A stretch of DNA of 64,000 nucleotides from Piliocolobus tephrosceles. Its lineage: Eukaryota; Chordata; Mammalia; Primates; Cercopithecidae. The stretch covers positions 59,926,129 to 59,990,128 of the forward strand of contig NC_045443.1 of NCBI RefSeq assembly GCF_002776525.5, given 5' to 3'. The position numbers were made by a program, and so were the translations under genes. How positions within the stretch are numbered: position 1 is the first letter of the stretch; every line of letters begins with the position of its first letter. The notes beneath the pieces were generated by a model. It had not been told where the DNA came from. It made no database searches and was given only the letters and a program-made list of their open reading frames with translations. Shown here in pieces: positions 11,828-23,705 of the stretch.

Positions 11828-12018
11828 TGATCACAGTTATTCATGTATACCTTTTCCAGAGTGAGGATGGAGTGGGAAAAAGACACAGACGTGAGAGATA
11901 CAGTGGAAGTACATATAACACAAGTTGGCCACTGTCTGGATATGGGGTTCAGTGACAGGAGGAATAATGCTGAAAATGTTTTATTGTACAAAATATAAAC
12001 AAAAACCTCATGTGGTAC

Positions 12019-12126
12019 CTCTGGAGCTGAAGACAGGAATGGTTTAATGTAGATGTTGGAGTCATGCACCTTCAGGTCATGGTCCCCAAGTCCCCTGGTC
12101 ACTCCAATAGTTGCCATTACCCGGGC
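12019..12126 (-). CDS. PPM1H: PPM1H internal coding exon (residues ~380-415)
   Basis: This 108-base exon (36 codons, phase 0 at both ends) encodes ARVMATIGVTRGLGDHDL, then KVHDSNIYIKPF and LSSAPE. It carries the PP2C motif VTRxxGD, a structural part of the phosphatase fold. The metal-binding Asp437 and Asp498 follow on exons I did not find. The acceptor is ATACTCCTAG. The donor is GAG followed by GTACCA: it keeps the invariant GT but departs from consensus at +4 and +5, so it is the weakest splice site seen here. Because the exon is symmetrical, skipping it would remove 36 residues in frame and probably abolish activity. Alus in opposite orientation flank it at 11586-11827 (-) and 12994-13311 (+). 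Reading past the donor gives unrelated residues and then a stop. Confidence 0.96.
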
Positions 12127-12485
12127 CTAGGAGTATAAGCAGAGAGTCATCAGAAACACGCACACAGTGAAAGCATCCTATTCCAGTGCAGCTGCCTGGG
12201 CTAAGAACAACCAAAGAATTTTTCAGTTTCTCCTGCCCGTCTTTCCAGGCCGCTTGCTGCTAATGTATGTGGATAGCTTTTACCAAGAAAGGGCTCACCG
12301 AAATCACTTCTGTATTTGAGGAGTGTTTTTTCTACCCATTATCTTAAGCTTGACAGGTTGCTGCTGTTTCTTTTCAGCTTTCTTTTTTGGAGACTGGAAG
12401 GAAGGATGCCCAATAAACTAACTCCAATGTATGCATGATGTCTACTGCTGTGGAAATCAGTTCATATCAAACCCAATAGGACAGA

Positions 12486-12525
12486 TTCATCCATCCATCC
12501 ATCCATCCATCCATCCACCCCCCCC
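12486..12525 (+). repeat. (ATCC)n microsatellite with C run
   Basis: About eight ATCC units are followed by a run of C. The array joins an antisense L2 3' end, whose normal tail is a tetranucleotide repeat. Confidence 0.93.
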
Positions 12526-12665
12526 ACCCATCTTTCTGTTACATATCCACTGTACAAGTATTTGCTCTACACCAGCTATGTCCTTAGTCCTGTGATAGGC
12601 ACTAGTAAAAGATGTAAAAAATGAGAAGTAGCTCTTGCCCTCCCAGAGTTCACCTATTATGTTTT
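12526..12665 (-). repeat. L2 LINE 3' end
   Basis: It has the reverse L2 tail pattern: GTATTTGCTCTACACC, AGTCCTGTGATAGGCACT, then CTTGCCCTCCCAGAG. Confidence 0.65.
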
Positions 12666-12904
12666 ATGGCTGGAAAAAGGAACTTAGCAACTCTATAACC
12701 TATCCTGCTAACATCTCCGCAAATTCCCTCTGGGTGGAAAGGAACAAAATGTCACCAGTGCTGTGACATAGCTACACAGAGACCTCAGGGCTGAGACCTC
12801 ATCCTAAACTGTTTTTTGAATGGTGTAAGGAAGCAACACTATTACACAAATGCCTACACAGTCAGCTTAAATATCTCCTGTTATGCTGAAGATTTGATTT
12901 ACCC

Positions 12905-13540
12905 AAACATTTATTGGGTGCCTACTATGTACTTACATCATGTGGTGGGGGCACAAATGTCTAAGGCCTCGTCCTTACTATAAAGAAACTTGGGGCCACG
13001 TGTGGTGGTGGCTCATGCCTGTAATCCCAGCACTTTGGGAGGCTGTGGCAGGTGGATCACTTGAGGTCAGGAGTTTGAGACCAGCCTGGCCAACATGGTG
13101 AAACCCCATCTCTACGAAAAATACAAAATTTAGCTGGGCATGGTGGTGGGCACCTGTAATTCCAGCCGCACGGAGGCTAAGGCATGAGAATTGCTTAAAC
13201 CTGGGAGGTGGAGGTTGCAGTGAATTGAGATCATGCCACTGCAGTCTAGCCTGGGTGACACAGCAAGACTCAGTTTCAAAAACAAACAAACAAACAAACC
13301 AATAAAAACAAAAAGAAACTTGGTAAGGGAGATAAGAGGGATATGTCTAATTAATAACACATAAAATATGGTTAAGTACCAAAAAACACATAGAAAATGG
13401 GTTACGCAAGTTTAGAGGAGGTAAAAATTCTACTGAGAAGGCTCCATGGAGGAGGTGGCACTTAGCACAGAGAGGTGGATTGCATTGAGACAAGCGACAC
13501 AGAGGGATGGAGAGAAAGTCATCCTGGGTGGAAGAAAGCA
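12905..13540 (-). repeat. L2 LINE interrupted by an Alu
   Basis: The left piece reads ATTTATTGGGTGCCTACT and a diverged product of the antisense L2 end. After the Alu it resumes near 13324 and reaches GGAGGAGGTGGCACTTAG. The Alu target-site duplication joins the two parts. Confidence 0.55.
12994..13311 (+). repeat. AluSz
   Basis: This is a full-length plus-strand Alu with an AAAC-type tail. The target-site duplication AAAGAAACTTGG lies at 12982-12993 and 13312-13323. It is antisense to PPM1H and 867 bases upstream of the exon at 12126. Confidence 0.95.
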
Positions 13541-13574
13541 GTGTCCTAACCCTTAATCATAAAAAATATATCCA

Positions 13575-13690
13575 GTATAGTGTCATCGTTCAAAGACCTG
13601 AGCTTGAATTCTTACTCTATTACCTGAGTGATAAGAGTAATTACCTCCTTCGAGTGGGGATGAAGTAAATAAATGCTAAGAAACACTGCA
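13575..13690 (-). repeat. Possible MIR fragment
   Basis: It has a weak reverse-MIR outline: GACCTGAGCTTGAATTC, then a ...GAGTAATTACCTCC... core and AAATAAATGCTAAG. Confidence 0.45.
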
Positions 13691-13850
13691 ATCAAATATA
13701 TTGTCTTCATCTTCATCCTAGTCTGTCTACAGGGCTGTGAATTTTGAAGCTAGCCTTGGTTCACAAGGTAGGCAGAGCTCACATTAAGCAGAAATGAAAT
13801 CATGACACTTTTTTGAGGGCAAGGGTCACAGGGGATAGACATGAGACAAA

Positions 13851-14138
13851 GCTGGACACAGTAGCCCACATGTGTAATCCCAGCACCTTGGGAGTCCAAG
13901 GCAGGAGGATCACTTGAGCCCAGGAGTTGGAGACCAGCCAGGGCAATGTGGCAAAACCCTCTGTCTACAAAAATATAAAAATTAGCCAATGTGGTGGCAT
14001 GCATCTGTAGTCCCAGCTACTCAGGAGGCTGAAGTGGGAGGATCACCTGAACCTGGGAGGTCGAGCCTGCAGTGAACCGAGATTGTGCCACTGTACTCCA
14101 GCCTGATGACACGTCTCAAAAAAAAAAAAAAAAAAAAA
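13851..14138 (+). repeat. AluJb
   Basis: This is a plus-strand dimer with J-type bases (GCAGGAGGATCACTTGAGCC) and a pure A tail at 14117-14138. Confidence 0.93.
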
Positions 14139-15243
14139 GTGATGCAAAGCAAAGTCTGGGGCTCTCTGCCCCTGCTGGGAGGCTAGACTGGCTCCCTTCT
14201 AGCCAAGAAGTGCTCAACTCTAAATATGAAAAATTCCGAGTCCCTTGTGGCTCTCCTGCTCTCCCCGCAGAAATGGCAGCTTCTCTGTGTGCTTTTCCAG
14301 TCAAAGAAATCTGATGTTTCTGCTAGTGACCGACCTTGTTTACAAAGTATCCAGGTGTTACCCACACCAGTCTGTAAAAGCATCTGAAGAAAGAAAATGA
14401 GAAGTAATGGCCACAGAAGTACTCTGAAACTTCTGGGTAGGTGTACTCAGAGAAGAAAGAGAAAATCCCAGTCCAGGATCTACACGGAGCTCCAAGAACT
14501 TATGGAGTCCTCAGACAGGGGTGGTGTCCACCAATAAAAGCAAAATGGAGACATGGTGCCTTTTAAATAGGCCAACAGGTACACGGACAGAACTTGCCAC
14601 CTGCCCATCACAAGACCATCAAGCTTAAATTACCTGAAATGCTTGAGGAACATGATGTTTTGGTGAAGTAAACTTTACACTAAAATTAGAAAAGCCTTGC
14701 TCCTTCAGATCTTATTGCTGTAAACTTCTAAGAATACATCATTCTATTTTCCTGTTGTATTAAGGAAAGTATACCGAACATAACCGAACAGCTTATTTAA
14801 TACTTACGCATTTATGTCAGGTACCAGGCTAGACAGGTAACTAGAGATACAGGGATAACAGGATGTGCTCCTGAGCTTATTGGAACTCACTGGATATTAA
14901 AGGGTAATACAGAGAATCTCAGCCCCACAAAGAAATGGAGCTGCAGGCATAGGTCATTAGGCTGAGTCATACTCATTAATGGTGCCCATTGTACCGAAAG
15001 GCACAAATATTTATATCAGAACAGTGCCTATTAGCCCTGACATGATTCTTAACCAGAGACGGTGATTTGAGGGGTGTTCATTTTCATGAATGGGGTGTGT
15101 TTGTTTAAAAATGATTCCTACATGGATCAGATATTTGTGTTTGGTATTCATCCTTCTGTTGAAATGTATTTTTCCATTGAAATCACTGCTGGCCTACACT
15201 GAGCCCAAAACCTAATCACGTTTGTTTTCGTGCTCTTGCTCTG

Positions 15244-15286
15244 ACACACACACACACACACACACTCTCTCTCTCTCTCTCTCTCT
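15244..15286 (+). repeat. Compound (CA)n(CT)n microsatellite
   Basis: About 11 CA units run directly into about 11 CT units. Confidence 0.97.
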
Positions 15287-15844
15287 GCGCCCATGGAAGG
15301 CATCCTTTGGTTTTCTTGTGAGTCATTTCTTCTTGATAAAAACTATCGAATGCTGGAAAAAATATCAGTTGAAGACTCTTCTCAATGTGACCACATTCTT
15401 CACTTGGAACACTTTACGCCGAGCTGAAATGTATTAGCGTTCCGAGGAAGAATGCAATGATTCAGGTGTTTGCTCTTACTGGGAAATAGATTCCAAGCTT
15501 CTCTCCACTCCAGGATTTCAACCTCCTCCAGGCCTTTGCTCAGAGACCACTTTAGGATCCACAGCCTTTCTTTGGTTCAACAATGTGCTGTTCTGTGCTG
15601 GATTCTGACTGGAACCCTGGGAGCTCATGATGGTCTTTGTTACCTTACTCTGGGCTGTGGTTGCTGTGACCCTATAGTCTAATTACGGTGAAGCTTTGGA
15701 CTCTCTTCCGTGGCGCAAGTGGCGAACAGACTTGCAAAGGCTGAACTTCCATGAAGAAGTCTGAGACCGCGGGAAGCAGAGAGAAAGCCACGGCACTACA
15801 CTGGCGGCTGCCCCTCGCTTGGCTGCGTGATCTGCCTGAGCTGT

Positions 15845-15990
15845 TTTAACCGCATGGTCCCAGCTGCCTCGTCTGCCAGATGGATATAACACAGCCAGCT
15901 TGACCTGCCTCCTTGCTTGTTGTCAGATATAAATGAGATCATGTGTGTGAAAGTGGTCATGTTTAAACACTGTAAAAAGTTATTCGAATG
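15845..15990 (-). repeat. MIR SINE (degraded)
   Basis: The reverse-MIR features are CTCGTCTGCCAGATGGAT and AGATATAAATGAGATCATG. Confidence 0.6.
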
Positions 15991-16176
15991 GATTGGGAAG
16001 GGGGACGTTATTTTCACAAAATTGGCTTAAGTCCATTGTGCTCACTGCCCACCTCCCACCCTCACCACTCCGTGGACCCTGAAGACGGGAGGCCTGAAGG
16101 ATGATGGATGGGATATGCTTTCAAGCTGTCAAGGCTATAAAATCACAAGCTGCTGAGTGGAACACACGGACTGCCA

Positions 16177-16210
16177 CGGGCTATGTGGAGCCTCGCGGGC
16201 TATGTGGAGC
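16177..16210 (+). repeat. 19-base-period tandem duplication
   Basis: CGGGCTATGTGGAGC occurs at 16177-16191 and again at 16196-16210, in the intron about 55 bases past a PPM1H donor. Confidence 0.95.
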
Positions 16211-16263
16211 GAAGGCGGGACAGAGCCCTGTCCTCTCCACCCAGGGGAAGCACAGGTGCCTAC

Positions 16264-16327
16264 CTTCTTGCCTTCTCCATATATAAGGGGGAACTTCAAG
16301 TCCTCATCCTCAATGGTTTTGTATGCC
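16264..16327 (-). CDS. PPM1H: PPM1H internal coding exon (residues ~359-379)
   Basis: This 64-base exon begins with G, which completes the split Trp codon. It then encodes 21 residues, AYKTIEDEDLKF followed by PLIYGEGKK, and ends in phase 0. The acceptor is ATCCCCCTACAG (16328-16339). The donor is AAG followed by GTAGGC, acceptable but not ideal. The acidic IEDED stretch is characteristic of PPM1H and lies in the flap subdomain N-terminal to the conserved VTRGLGD motif. The exon sits only 4.1 kb from the next one. A 19-base-period tandem duplication lies in the intron about 55 bases beyond the donor. Identification rests on an unbroken match to the known protein at both junctions. Confidence 0.97.
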
Positions 16328-17059
16328 CTGTAGGGGGATAAACAACATTTTAAAAAAGGTTTGCACTCAATTAGTGACCTGCTGCCCTGACACCGACTGC
16401 TAGGGATTTCATTTTCCCCGAGACCCCAACCACTCACCACACTGACTACCTCTTTCTTTATAGGGAGTTGTTCTCCCTACAGAATTGTGTGTGTGTCTTT
16501 TACCAAACCAGAAAATACTGTCTTCACATGCTTGAAGAGGGAGGAAATAAGTTGGCATATGCATAATTAGCAAAAAGGGGAGATGGGTTTCTGGCCTTAG
16601 GGTCTGTGTAATAATGAAGTGACCCAGCGACAGTATTCTCATCATGAATCCAAAACCGTGAGACACAGCGGTGCTCAGAGATGAATGGAGTGTGAACCGG
16701 CTTCAAGAGCCAGTTCTCACTTTCAGGGGTTGTTTATACCAAAACAGCCTTGTACTGCCAGGGCTGGGGAAGAAATCTTTAGAGCCTGGTTGTTCTCTAT
16801 ATAATATGCAAGGTTGGTAAAACATTCTTTGTTTCACAATAGCTTGTACATAGCCACTCAATACACAGAAAGAACCTCCAGTTTATGCCTCAATGGTTTA
16901 TTCCAGATAGGGTCCCCCAGATGCCACGGCCTACACAACGGAGGTGGGTAAGATGAAAGGGATAGAGATGATGAAGACCGTGTCTTGCAATTTTGCTTAT
17001 AACCAAGTTAAAAAACAAACAAGTGAACAAACAATTATTAGCCCAGTTACAGCTGTTTA

Positions 17060-17200
17060 TCACCTTGAGCATGTAGCTTGACCTTTTTCAGTCTCAGTTT
17101 CCTCATCTGTACACTGTGGCTAATACACAGAATACCAAGCGCTCAGTACAGAAGCTGCACTTAGTAAGAGCCCACTTAGTGGCAGTTATTACTAATACTT
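17060..17200 (-). repeat. MIR SINE
   Basis: The reverse-MIR core reads AGTCTCAGTTTCCTCATC, then CTGTACACTGTGG, ending CACTTAGTAAGAG. Confidence 0.75.
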
Positions 17201-17579
17201 AGTAGATAATTAACACTTGGCATACCGGTTCCCCTTTCTGCAAAATGGGGATAGCACTGTTCCTAACTTCAAATATGTTATTTAAAAGACCAAGTAAAAG
17301 ATGGCGTAGGTTCTGTTGAGTTAGGTGCTGTAAGTAGATGCTTTTCTACAATAACGTCTCCTGAGTGCATTAAAAATCCTGATTTATTAAATGGCCTGCC
17401 ATTCCTGGATATACCTAGGCTGCCTGGGAGTGAATCGGAAATCAAATTTATGGAAGCTCTTGAGGTACAAAAGAAGGTAACTAATTTCAAAAGCATGGAA
17501 CCCCAAAGTTAAAGCAGGTCCATCCTCAGGAAGTTACTTGGATAAGGTGTCCTTCCCCTGAGGTGGAGAATCAGTGAGG

Positions 17580-17805
17580 TTTTGGCACCAGATGCGCCTG
17601 AGCTGGAGTTCGGCATTGACTTTGGTACAGTCCTGCGCAAGTGGATGTTCTCTCAGGCCCTCAGGCTCCTCATTAATCAATTAGGGCAAAATCTGGGGCT
17701 CATTCGTGAGACTATTGCAAAGATTAAAATGGGGAAATGAACGTGGAGAGCTTAGGAGGTACTTAGCGCTGTGCCTGGCACAACAAATGCTGCTGCTGCT
17801 GAGTG
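17580..17805 (-). repeat. MIR SINE
   Basis: Its reverse-MIR pieces are CTCAGGCTCCTCATTAATC, GAGACTATTGCAAAGATTA and GCGCTGTGCCTGGCACA. Confidence 0.75.
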
Positions 17806-17989
17806 AGCCCAGAGGTATTCTAGGAATTGAATTTTCAAACAAGGAAATATACTGTTTCCTTCCTCCAAATCTACCAAATTAACACAAAGTGCAAATAACC
17901 ACTTTGATGTTTTTACATACTCACATGAGCTATTTTAAACACTGTGGTATATGAGTTTTGGGAGGAACAAATAAAGCTATTATTAGAAG

Positions 17990-18060
17990 AATGGGGATTT
18001 TTTAAAACTTTCCTGGTGATTCCAATGTGCAGCCAAGGTTGAGATCCATTACTGTAGACC
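17990..18060 (+). repeat. MER5A 3' fragment
   Basis: It matches the end of MER5A: ACTTTCCTGGTGATTCCAA and AGGTTGAGATCCATTAC. Confidence 0.55.
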
Positions 18061-18615
18061 AAGCATCAATTAGCTAACATTCAAAATGATTCATCAATTA
18101 GCCCCTTATCAGCCTGACCCTTAAGACCACAGACTCCGTGGCTCAAGGGAGAGGAGGAAAATGGCCTGAGAAAGACCTTGAGATGAGCATGAACAGGGAC
18201 TGGGGACCCCATGTGGAGGGGGACATGTGGACAGTAAAGAGACAGGCCCGCACAGAGAGGGGGCAGCAGTGGAGACCAGATGTAGAAAGGGGCTGGGCCT
18301 CAAGATCCAGGCACAGGAGGAGCCTGGATCTGGTGTAGAAGAGTTGGGTCTATGGCTTGACAGTCACAGGAATTAAACAGAGGCAGAAGGCTGCAGCTCT
18401 AGAACCAATGACTGGGTATCACCTACAGCTTAATAGAGACAGGCGAAGAGCACTCTTAACAGACTGTTGCAGGAGCACGAAGTCCATGTCTCACAACTCT
18501 GAAAGACACACACTTAGCGTTGTTACCCACAGGACCAAACCAACTGCAAATTTTAATATTATGTTAGCTTCTGTTTATCTTCAGGAACAGCAAAACATTA
18601 TAAATAGAAACAATG

Positions 18616-18924
18616 GGCCGGGCGCGGTGGCTCAAGCCTGTAATCCCAGCACTTTGGGAGGCCGAGACGGGCGGATCACGAGGTCAGGAGATCGAGACCA
18701 TCCTGGCTAATACGGTGAAACCCCGTCTCTAATAGAAAATACAAAAAACTAGCCGGGCGACGAGGCGGGCGCCTGTAGTCCCAGCTACTCGGGAGGCTGA
18801 GACAGGAGAGTGGCGTGAACCCGGGAGGCGGAGCTTGCAGTGAGCTGAGATCCGGCCACTGCACTCCAGCCTGGGCGGCAGAGCAAGACTCCGTCTCAAA
18901 AAAAAAAAAAAAAAAAAAAAGAAA
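18616..18924 (+). repeat. AluY, Old World monkey AluYRa type
   Basis: This is a full-length, low-divergence Alu with A tail at 18898-18920. It has the cercopithecoid marks GGCTCAAGCC, GCCGAGACGGG and GAGATCCGGCCACTGC. A short target-site duplication AGAAACAA lies at 18606-18613 and 18925-18932. It is antisense to PPM1H. Confidence 0.93.
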
Positions 18925-19224
18925 AGAAACAAGGGTGGAAAAGGAAGGTTTATTCTGCCCTGCCAGTGTTGGTTTTCAATCAACTATGAGCACTCCCTCT
19001 CCCCCAGCAACTAAAGGCAAGGGGGAAGAACACCAGTGAGGAGGAAAAGTACAATCCCCTTTCCCCCTCCATCTTTCTGAATCCCAAGCGCAGATCATCA
19101 TATAAAGTTAGGTGGACTTCCATCCATAGTTACAAAGCCTTGAGTAATAAAGTATAAAACATAGTACTCAAGAGTTAAAACTGGCAACTTGATTAGAGTC
19201 TGTATAAATTAATAATAGCTAATA

Positions 19225-19420
19225 GTAATCACAGCAGCTATGATTTACTGAGCATCTTCTACATGCCAGATACCAGGCTCTGTGCTGACTTATAGTATCT
19301 AAAATCTCTCAATGGCCTTACAATGTCCTGTCTTAGAGGAGAGAACTGAGCCCAGAGAGGTTCAGTTACTCCTCCCAGATCAAAAAGGTGGAGTGGTCTT
19401 AAAACGGGACTTGGACTTTT
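19225..19420 (+). repeat. MIR SINE
   Basis: The MIR order is clear: GATTTACTGAGCATCTTCT, ACATGCCAGATACCAGGC, then GAGAACTGAGCCCAGAGAGG. Confidence 0.88.
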
Positions 19421-19706
19421 CCAGAAAACATGACAAAGAAACGTGATATCAGGACTTAGCTTTGGGAATTTCTCATTCTAGTTCAAGAGTCTGAAAGAAG
19501 ACCATTATTATCCACTTTCTTTGGGTGACCAGCTGATATCTGATGAAGAAAAGAAGACTTTTGGCAAAAGAGGAAGGGGAATTTTCTGTGTGAGTGGCAA
19601 AAGAACAAAAGGGGATCATGTTTGTACAAAACCAGTGGCTATTACAGTACTGGGTCTACAGGGAAGAAGAGAGGAAAGTCAGCAGAAGTGATGGTCCACG
19701 TTCTTT

Positions 19707-19992
19707 TTCTTTCTTTCTTTCTTTTTTTTTTTTTTTGAGACGGAGTCTCGCTCTGTTGACCCGGCTGGAGTGTAATGGTGCAATCTTGGCTCACTGCAAC
19801 TTCTGCCTCCCAGGTCCAAGCGATTCTCCTGCCTTAGCCTCCCAAGTAGCTGGGATTACAGGCAAGCGCCACCATGTCCGGCTAATTTTTGTATTTTTGT
19901 AGCGATGGGGTTTCACCATGTTGACCAGACTGGTCCTGAACTCCTGACCTCAGGTGATCTGCCCATCTCGGCCTCCCAAAATGCCGGGATTA
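19707..19992 (-). repeat. AluS, 5'-truncated
   Basis: This antisense Alu stops about 25 bases short of the Alu 5' end. The target-site duplication TCCAYGTTCTT lies at about 19695 and 19994, so the truncation happened during insertion. Confidence 0.93.
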
Positions 19993-21772
19993 ATCCATGT
20001 TCTTAGACCTGCAGCTGCTTTTCTGGCCATCTCACTAGAAATGAGTGACCACAGAGTCAACCAAGCCCTCTCCCACAGAGAACAGACCTGCCTCAAACTG
20101 CTCTCAGTTTAAGCAGGCCATCTAAGTTCCGGCCCACTTGGAAGGCCTGTCTGTTTTATATTATAGTCCATGTCAAGGCTATCGGCCTGAATTTATGCTT
20201 CCAGCTTGTCCTTGGCTTCCTTCTTTCTCATTGGGGGAAGATAGGAGAGTGAAGCTTGAGAGCTCCAAGACATGGAGGTACTTTGAATTTGAGATGAAAA
20301 GAGTGTGTCCAGTCATAAAACCAATTCTTCTACACCAGATCCCAAGATTTTTGAAATCCTAATTAAATTTTTAAGAACTAGCCCCCCAAACAAATCACTC
20401 GCTAGTTTTACAGTAATACGACTGACCAGAGATTATATTATTTGTTACAATATAGCAATACTGAAAGGCTCAGGAAAGATTTTCTAGACAAACTCTTATT
20501 AATATTTTGGGCCAATTCCTTAGTGAGGCCAACTGAATCATTTTTTCAGATGAGAAAAAAAAAAAATGCAAGGCTTAAAAGGGTTGCTAAATTCTTGGCT
20601 TTCCCTAACTGAGAGGCATTATTCTCAGAAGTTTCCATTAAATTCTTTTTTAAAGTAATAGTTTCCTTTGTAATGTTGATTGTGCAAAGCTGTAAAAACA
20701 AGCCACTGTTGGTTTGGACCTACTGGAAGGAGCAGTTCAGCATTAAGACTGAAATGCCACCAAGTCAGCTGTACCCCAAGTATAGGAATCCCTTCTACAA
20801 TACACCTAACCTTGGTTCCTGGCCTCTCCTGAATGGACTGTCACAGATGTCACTGTCCTAGGAGTTTAACGGGACTTAATGTCAGCCCATTCCATTGCAG
20901 AACAGCCCTGGGAAATTCTTTCTTAAACTGACCCAAACCCACTGGCCCATCTGGAAAAACATGAAATAAATCCAGACTAATTTCTGCTTGAGAGCTCTTC
21001 AATTGTTTAAAGAGAGCTATCTCAAAGTTTCCTTTTCCTTAGTTCTTTCAACTGTTCTTCACAGGACCTGGGGGATCCTAACCACTCTAGTCCCCATGCA
21101 TCCAACAAACATTAACTGAGCACTGAATACTGGTATGGTAGTGGCTCCTAGGGTCTTTCCGGTTTGCCAGTGTCCTCAAAAAACGGCACCTGTAACTGAA
21201 AACACTTAAGATGTGGTCCAAATAAAAAATTACTTTTTTTGATTTGGACCTTGCATTTTTTAAAATTAACGAAGCTATTTCCATTTTGTATATATTTTTT
21301 AGGGTTACATATGGAGACTCTGAATGAAAACAAATGAAAAACCCCAGTCCACAAGAAAAAAGACCTGAGAATGTTTTTTTGGCTCATGGTCTCCTCTAGT
21401 TTATAACAACATACACAATAGATATTTTACCCTGGAAGGAAGGACTCCATTGCCCTTATTAATTTTATCTTGTTAGTTTCAGTCCATTGTTCCAACCCAC
21501 TGACAACTTCCTGAATTCAGATCCTTCCATCCAAAATACCAGCTGTCTATGCTGTATCATGTTAAATTTGATAAGCAGCCCTGCCATCTTCATCCAGATC
21601 ACTGAAAAAATTGCTAAATGGAATGATTAGAGACCTTCCTCTAGGCCAAGCTAAACACACAAGGGGGGTGGCAACATTTCAGGCATGTGAAGGAAAGTTT
21701 GTGCAATTCAAAAAAATCATATTCAGCAGTATTCTTTTTCATGAAAATGAAGAACCTATCAATTTCCTTTTT

Positions 21773-22090
21773 TATTTTTTATTTATATTTATATTTATTT
21801 ATTTATCTGAGATGGAGTTTCACTCTTGCTGCCCAAGCTTAGGTGCAATGGTGTGATCTCGGCTCACTGCAACCTCCACCTCCCGGGTTCTTGGGATTCT
21901 CCTGCCTCAGCCTCCCGAGTAGCTGGGATTATAGGCACATGCCACCACGCCCGGCTTATTTTTTGTATTTTTAGTAGAAATGGGATTTCACCATGTTAGC
22001 CAGGCTGGTATCGAACTCCTGACCTCAGGTCATATGCCCGTCTTGGCCTCCCAAAGTGCTGGGATTACAGGCGTAAGCCACCACACCCGG
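21773..22090 (-). repeat. AluSx
   Basis: This is a full-length antisense Alu with an ATTT-rich tail. The target-site duplication CAATTTCCTTTTT lies at 21760-21772 and 22091-22103. Confidence 0.94.
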
Positions 22091-23369
22091 CAATTTCCTT
22101 TTTAATACAAACGACAGATGATATAAAGCTCAGCAGAATCTTGTCTGGTGGAGAAGCACAGAAGACAGACTCAACAGTTGAGGGTGGACAATGAGATATT
22201 AATATTTAAAGAGGAGGTGTTTAGGATTTAAAAAGCTGTCAACACTGATCCAGATAGACACTGTCCTCATGGATTTCAACTCTCCTGGAATAGCTCTTGG
22301 GCTATCTATGAAGCAACTTAACTCAACCATTATCCACTCAGTATTTCTCCATCTTGTCCAAAAGGCTAAGAGAAGAAACAATCAGATGTCTTACAAACTC
22401 AGAATATATCTATGTATACAGTATTCGACCAACCTAGAAACCTTACCCAAAAAGAACAGATTACTAATTGAGCCTGACTTGTTGAACCTAAGCTGGCTCT
22501 CCTGCTTATATCACCTCCAGTGGACGCCGTTCCTTCAAATCCCTCTTGCTCCTAAGGCACGTGAGTGATGCTCATAGTTCCGACATCAACCCCACCCTTC
22601 TAGGCTGAGGCTCTCTCAATGCCCTTCTGTCAGTCCCTCCATCTGCCTCATATCCCCCTCCCTTACCCACCAGCCTTTCAGGACATTCTCCCACCTGCCC
22701 CGATGACTTCAGCCTAGGTTCAGATTGCTTTTCCACTCTTTCCAGGATGTCATTCTCAGCATTTTCTTAGAATTTGGTGGTGCTTTTGGATTCCCGACTT
22801 TACAACTCCTAGCCTACTTCCTGCTGACCTTTCTCTCTGTTCCCTATCATCCATCACCCTGGTCATGTGGCCTGCAGCAAGAACACCCCCGACCTCTGAG
22901 ATTCTAATTGTGAATCACTTTCCCTCTCTCACTCCTTTGTTGAGGCTCTCAGGCCAGTTTCCCTCCTTGGTCCTGCTATTCTTACTACCTTCTGGCTAAA
23001 CATGTTCCTGATCCTGTCTCCATCTGTGGCAAAGCTTTTTGACACTTTTCTTTGCTAGAACTTGTCACCTTCTCGATTTTCCAGTAACAAAACAAGGACT
23101 GAGTATTTTGCCTATTAACATTATGCCAAATACTGTCATCTGTACCTTTCAAACAAATCCAGAATCCTCAGATTTCAACACCTTCCCTGCTGTCAGAGCC
23201 CTAGCATCGTATTTCTTGCCTACATTATTGGGACGGATCCATCAGGCCTCTGTGCAATGATCTAGGCAAGAGGCAACAGTGCTAGGATGATGTCACCAGG
23301 CGGATGGCAGTGAGGGCGTTGAAAACTGTTCTGATTTGTCCCTTACTCCTGTTCTCAGAGCAACTGAAG

Positions 23370-23705
23370 TAATTATTTTAGAATGTCAGGTCACGTCATT
23401 ATCCTACTCAAACCCATCAAAGGTTTTCCATTGCACTCTAAATAAAAGCCAAGTAACCAGATGGTCTTCTTTAACATTGTTCCTGTCCCCCAGATATCCT
23501 AGTCCCCTTTCCTGCTTTATTTTTTTCCATAGCATCCACCACCACCACACATTTAAAGAATTGTACTTCCTTACTATGGTTATTTCTTCTGTTGCTTCTT
23601 CATGCCCTTTAAGTTCTATGGGGATAGCTACCTGTGGCATCTCCTATACCTAGAAGAGTGCTCAACATATAATGGGTACCCAATAAATATTTGGTTAAGT
23701 GAGCA
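23370..23705 (+). repeat. L2 LINE 3' region
   Basis: The L2 signature is present: CACGTCATTATCCTACTC, ATTGCACTCTAAATAAAAG, and the 3' end ACCCAATAAATATTTGG. Confidence 0.8.

Larger units (their letters stand above)
1..12018 (-). other. PPM1H: PPM1H intron downstream of the residue-415 exon (partial)
   Basis: This is intron sequence that runs off the left edge. It holds an LTR, nine Alu-derived elements, three or four MIRs, an L1 3' end and a MER5A. I looked on the minus strand for the remaining PPM1H coding exons, expecting motifs such as ATDGLWD, NEEVAEAI and SGDDISVYV, and saw none. Stretches 2630-3470, 3730-5135, 6715-8645 and 9110-10470 show no family or gene that I recognise. Confidence 0.8.
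12127..16263 (-). other. PPM1H: PPM1H intron (4.1 kb)
   Basis: This intron lies between the residue-379 and residue-380 codons (phase 0). It contains an ATCC microsatellite, L2 fragments, two plus-strand Alus (antisense to the gene), weak MIRs and a CA/CT compound repeat. Positions 14140-15240 and 15290-15840 are unique sequence with no recognisable element. Confidence 0.9.

Noticed and set aside
12486..12525. Direct-repeat array as a CRISPR
   Set aside because: It is a 4-base microsatellite with no spacers, in a primate intron.
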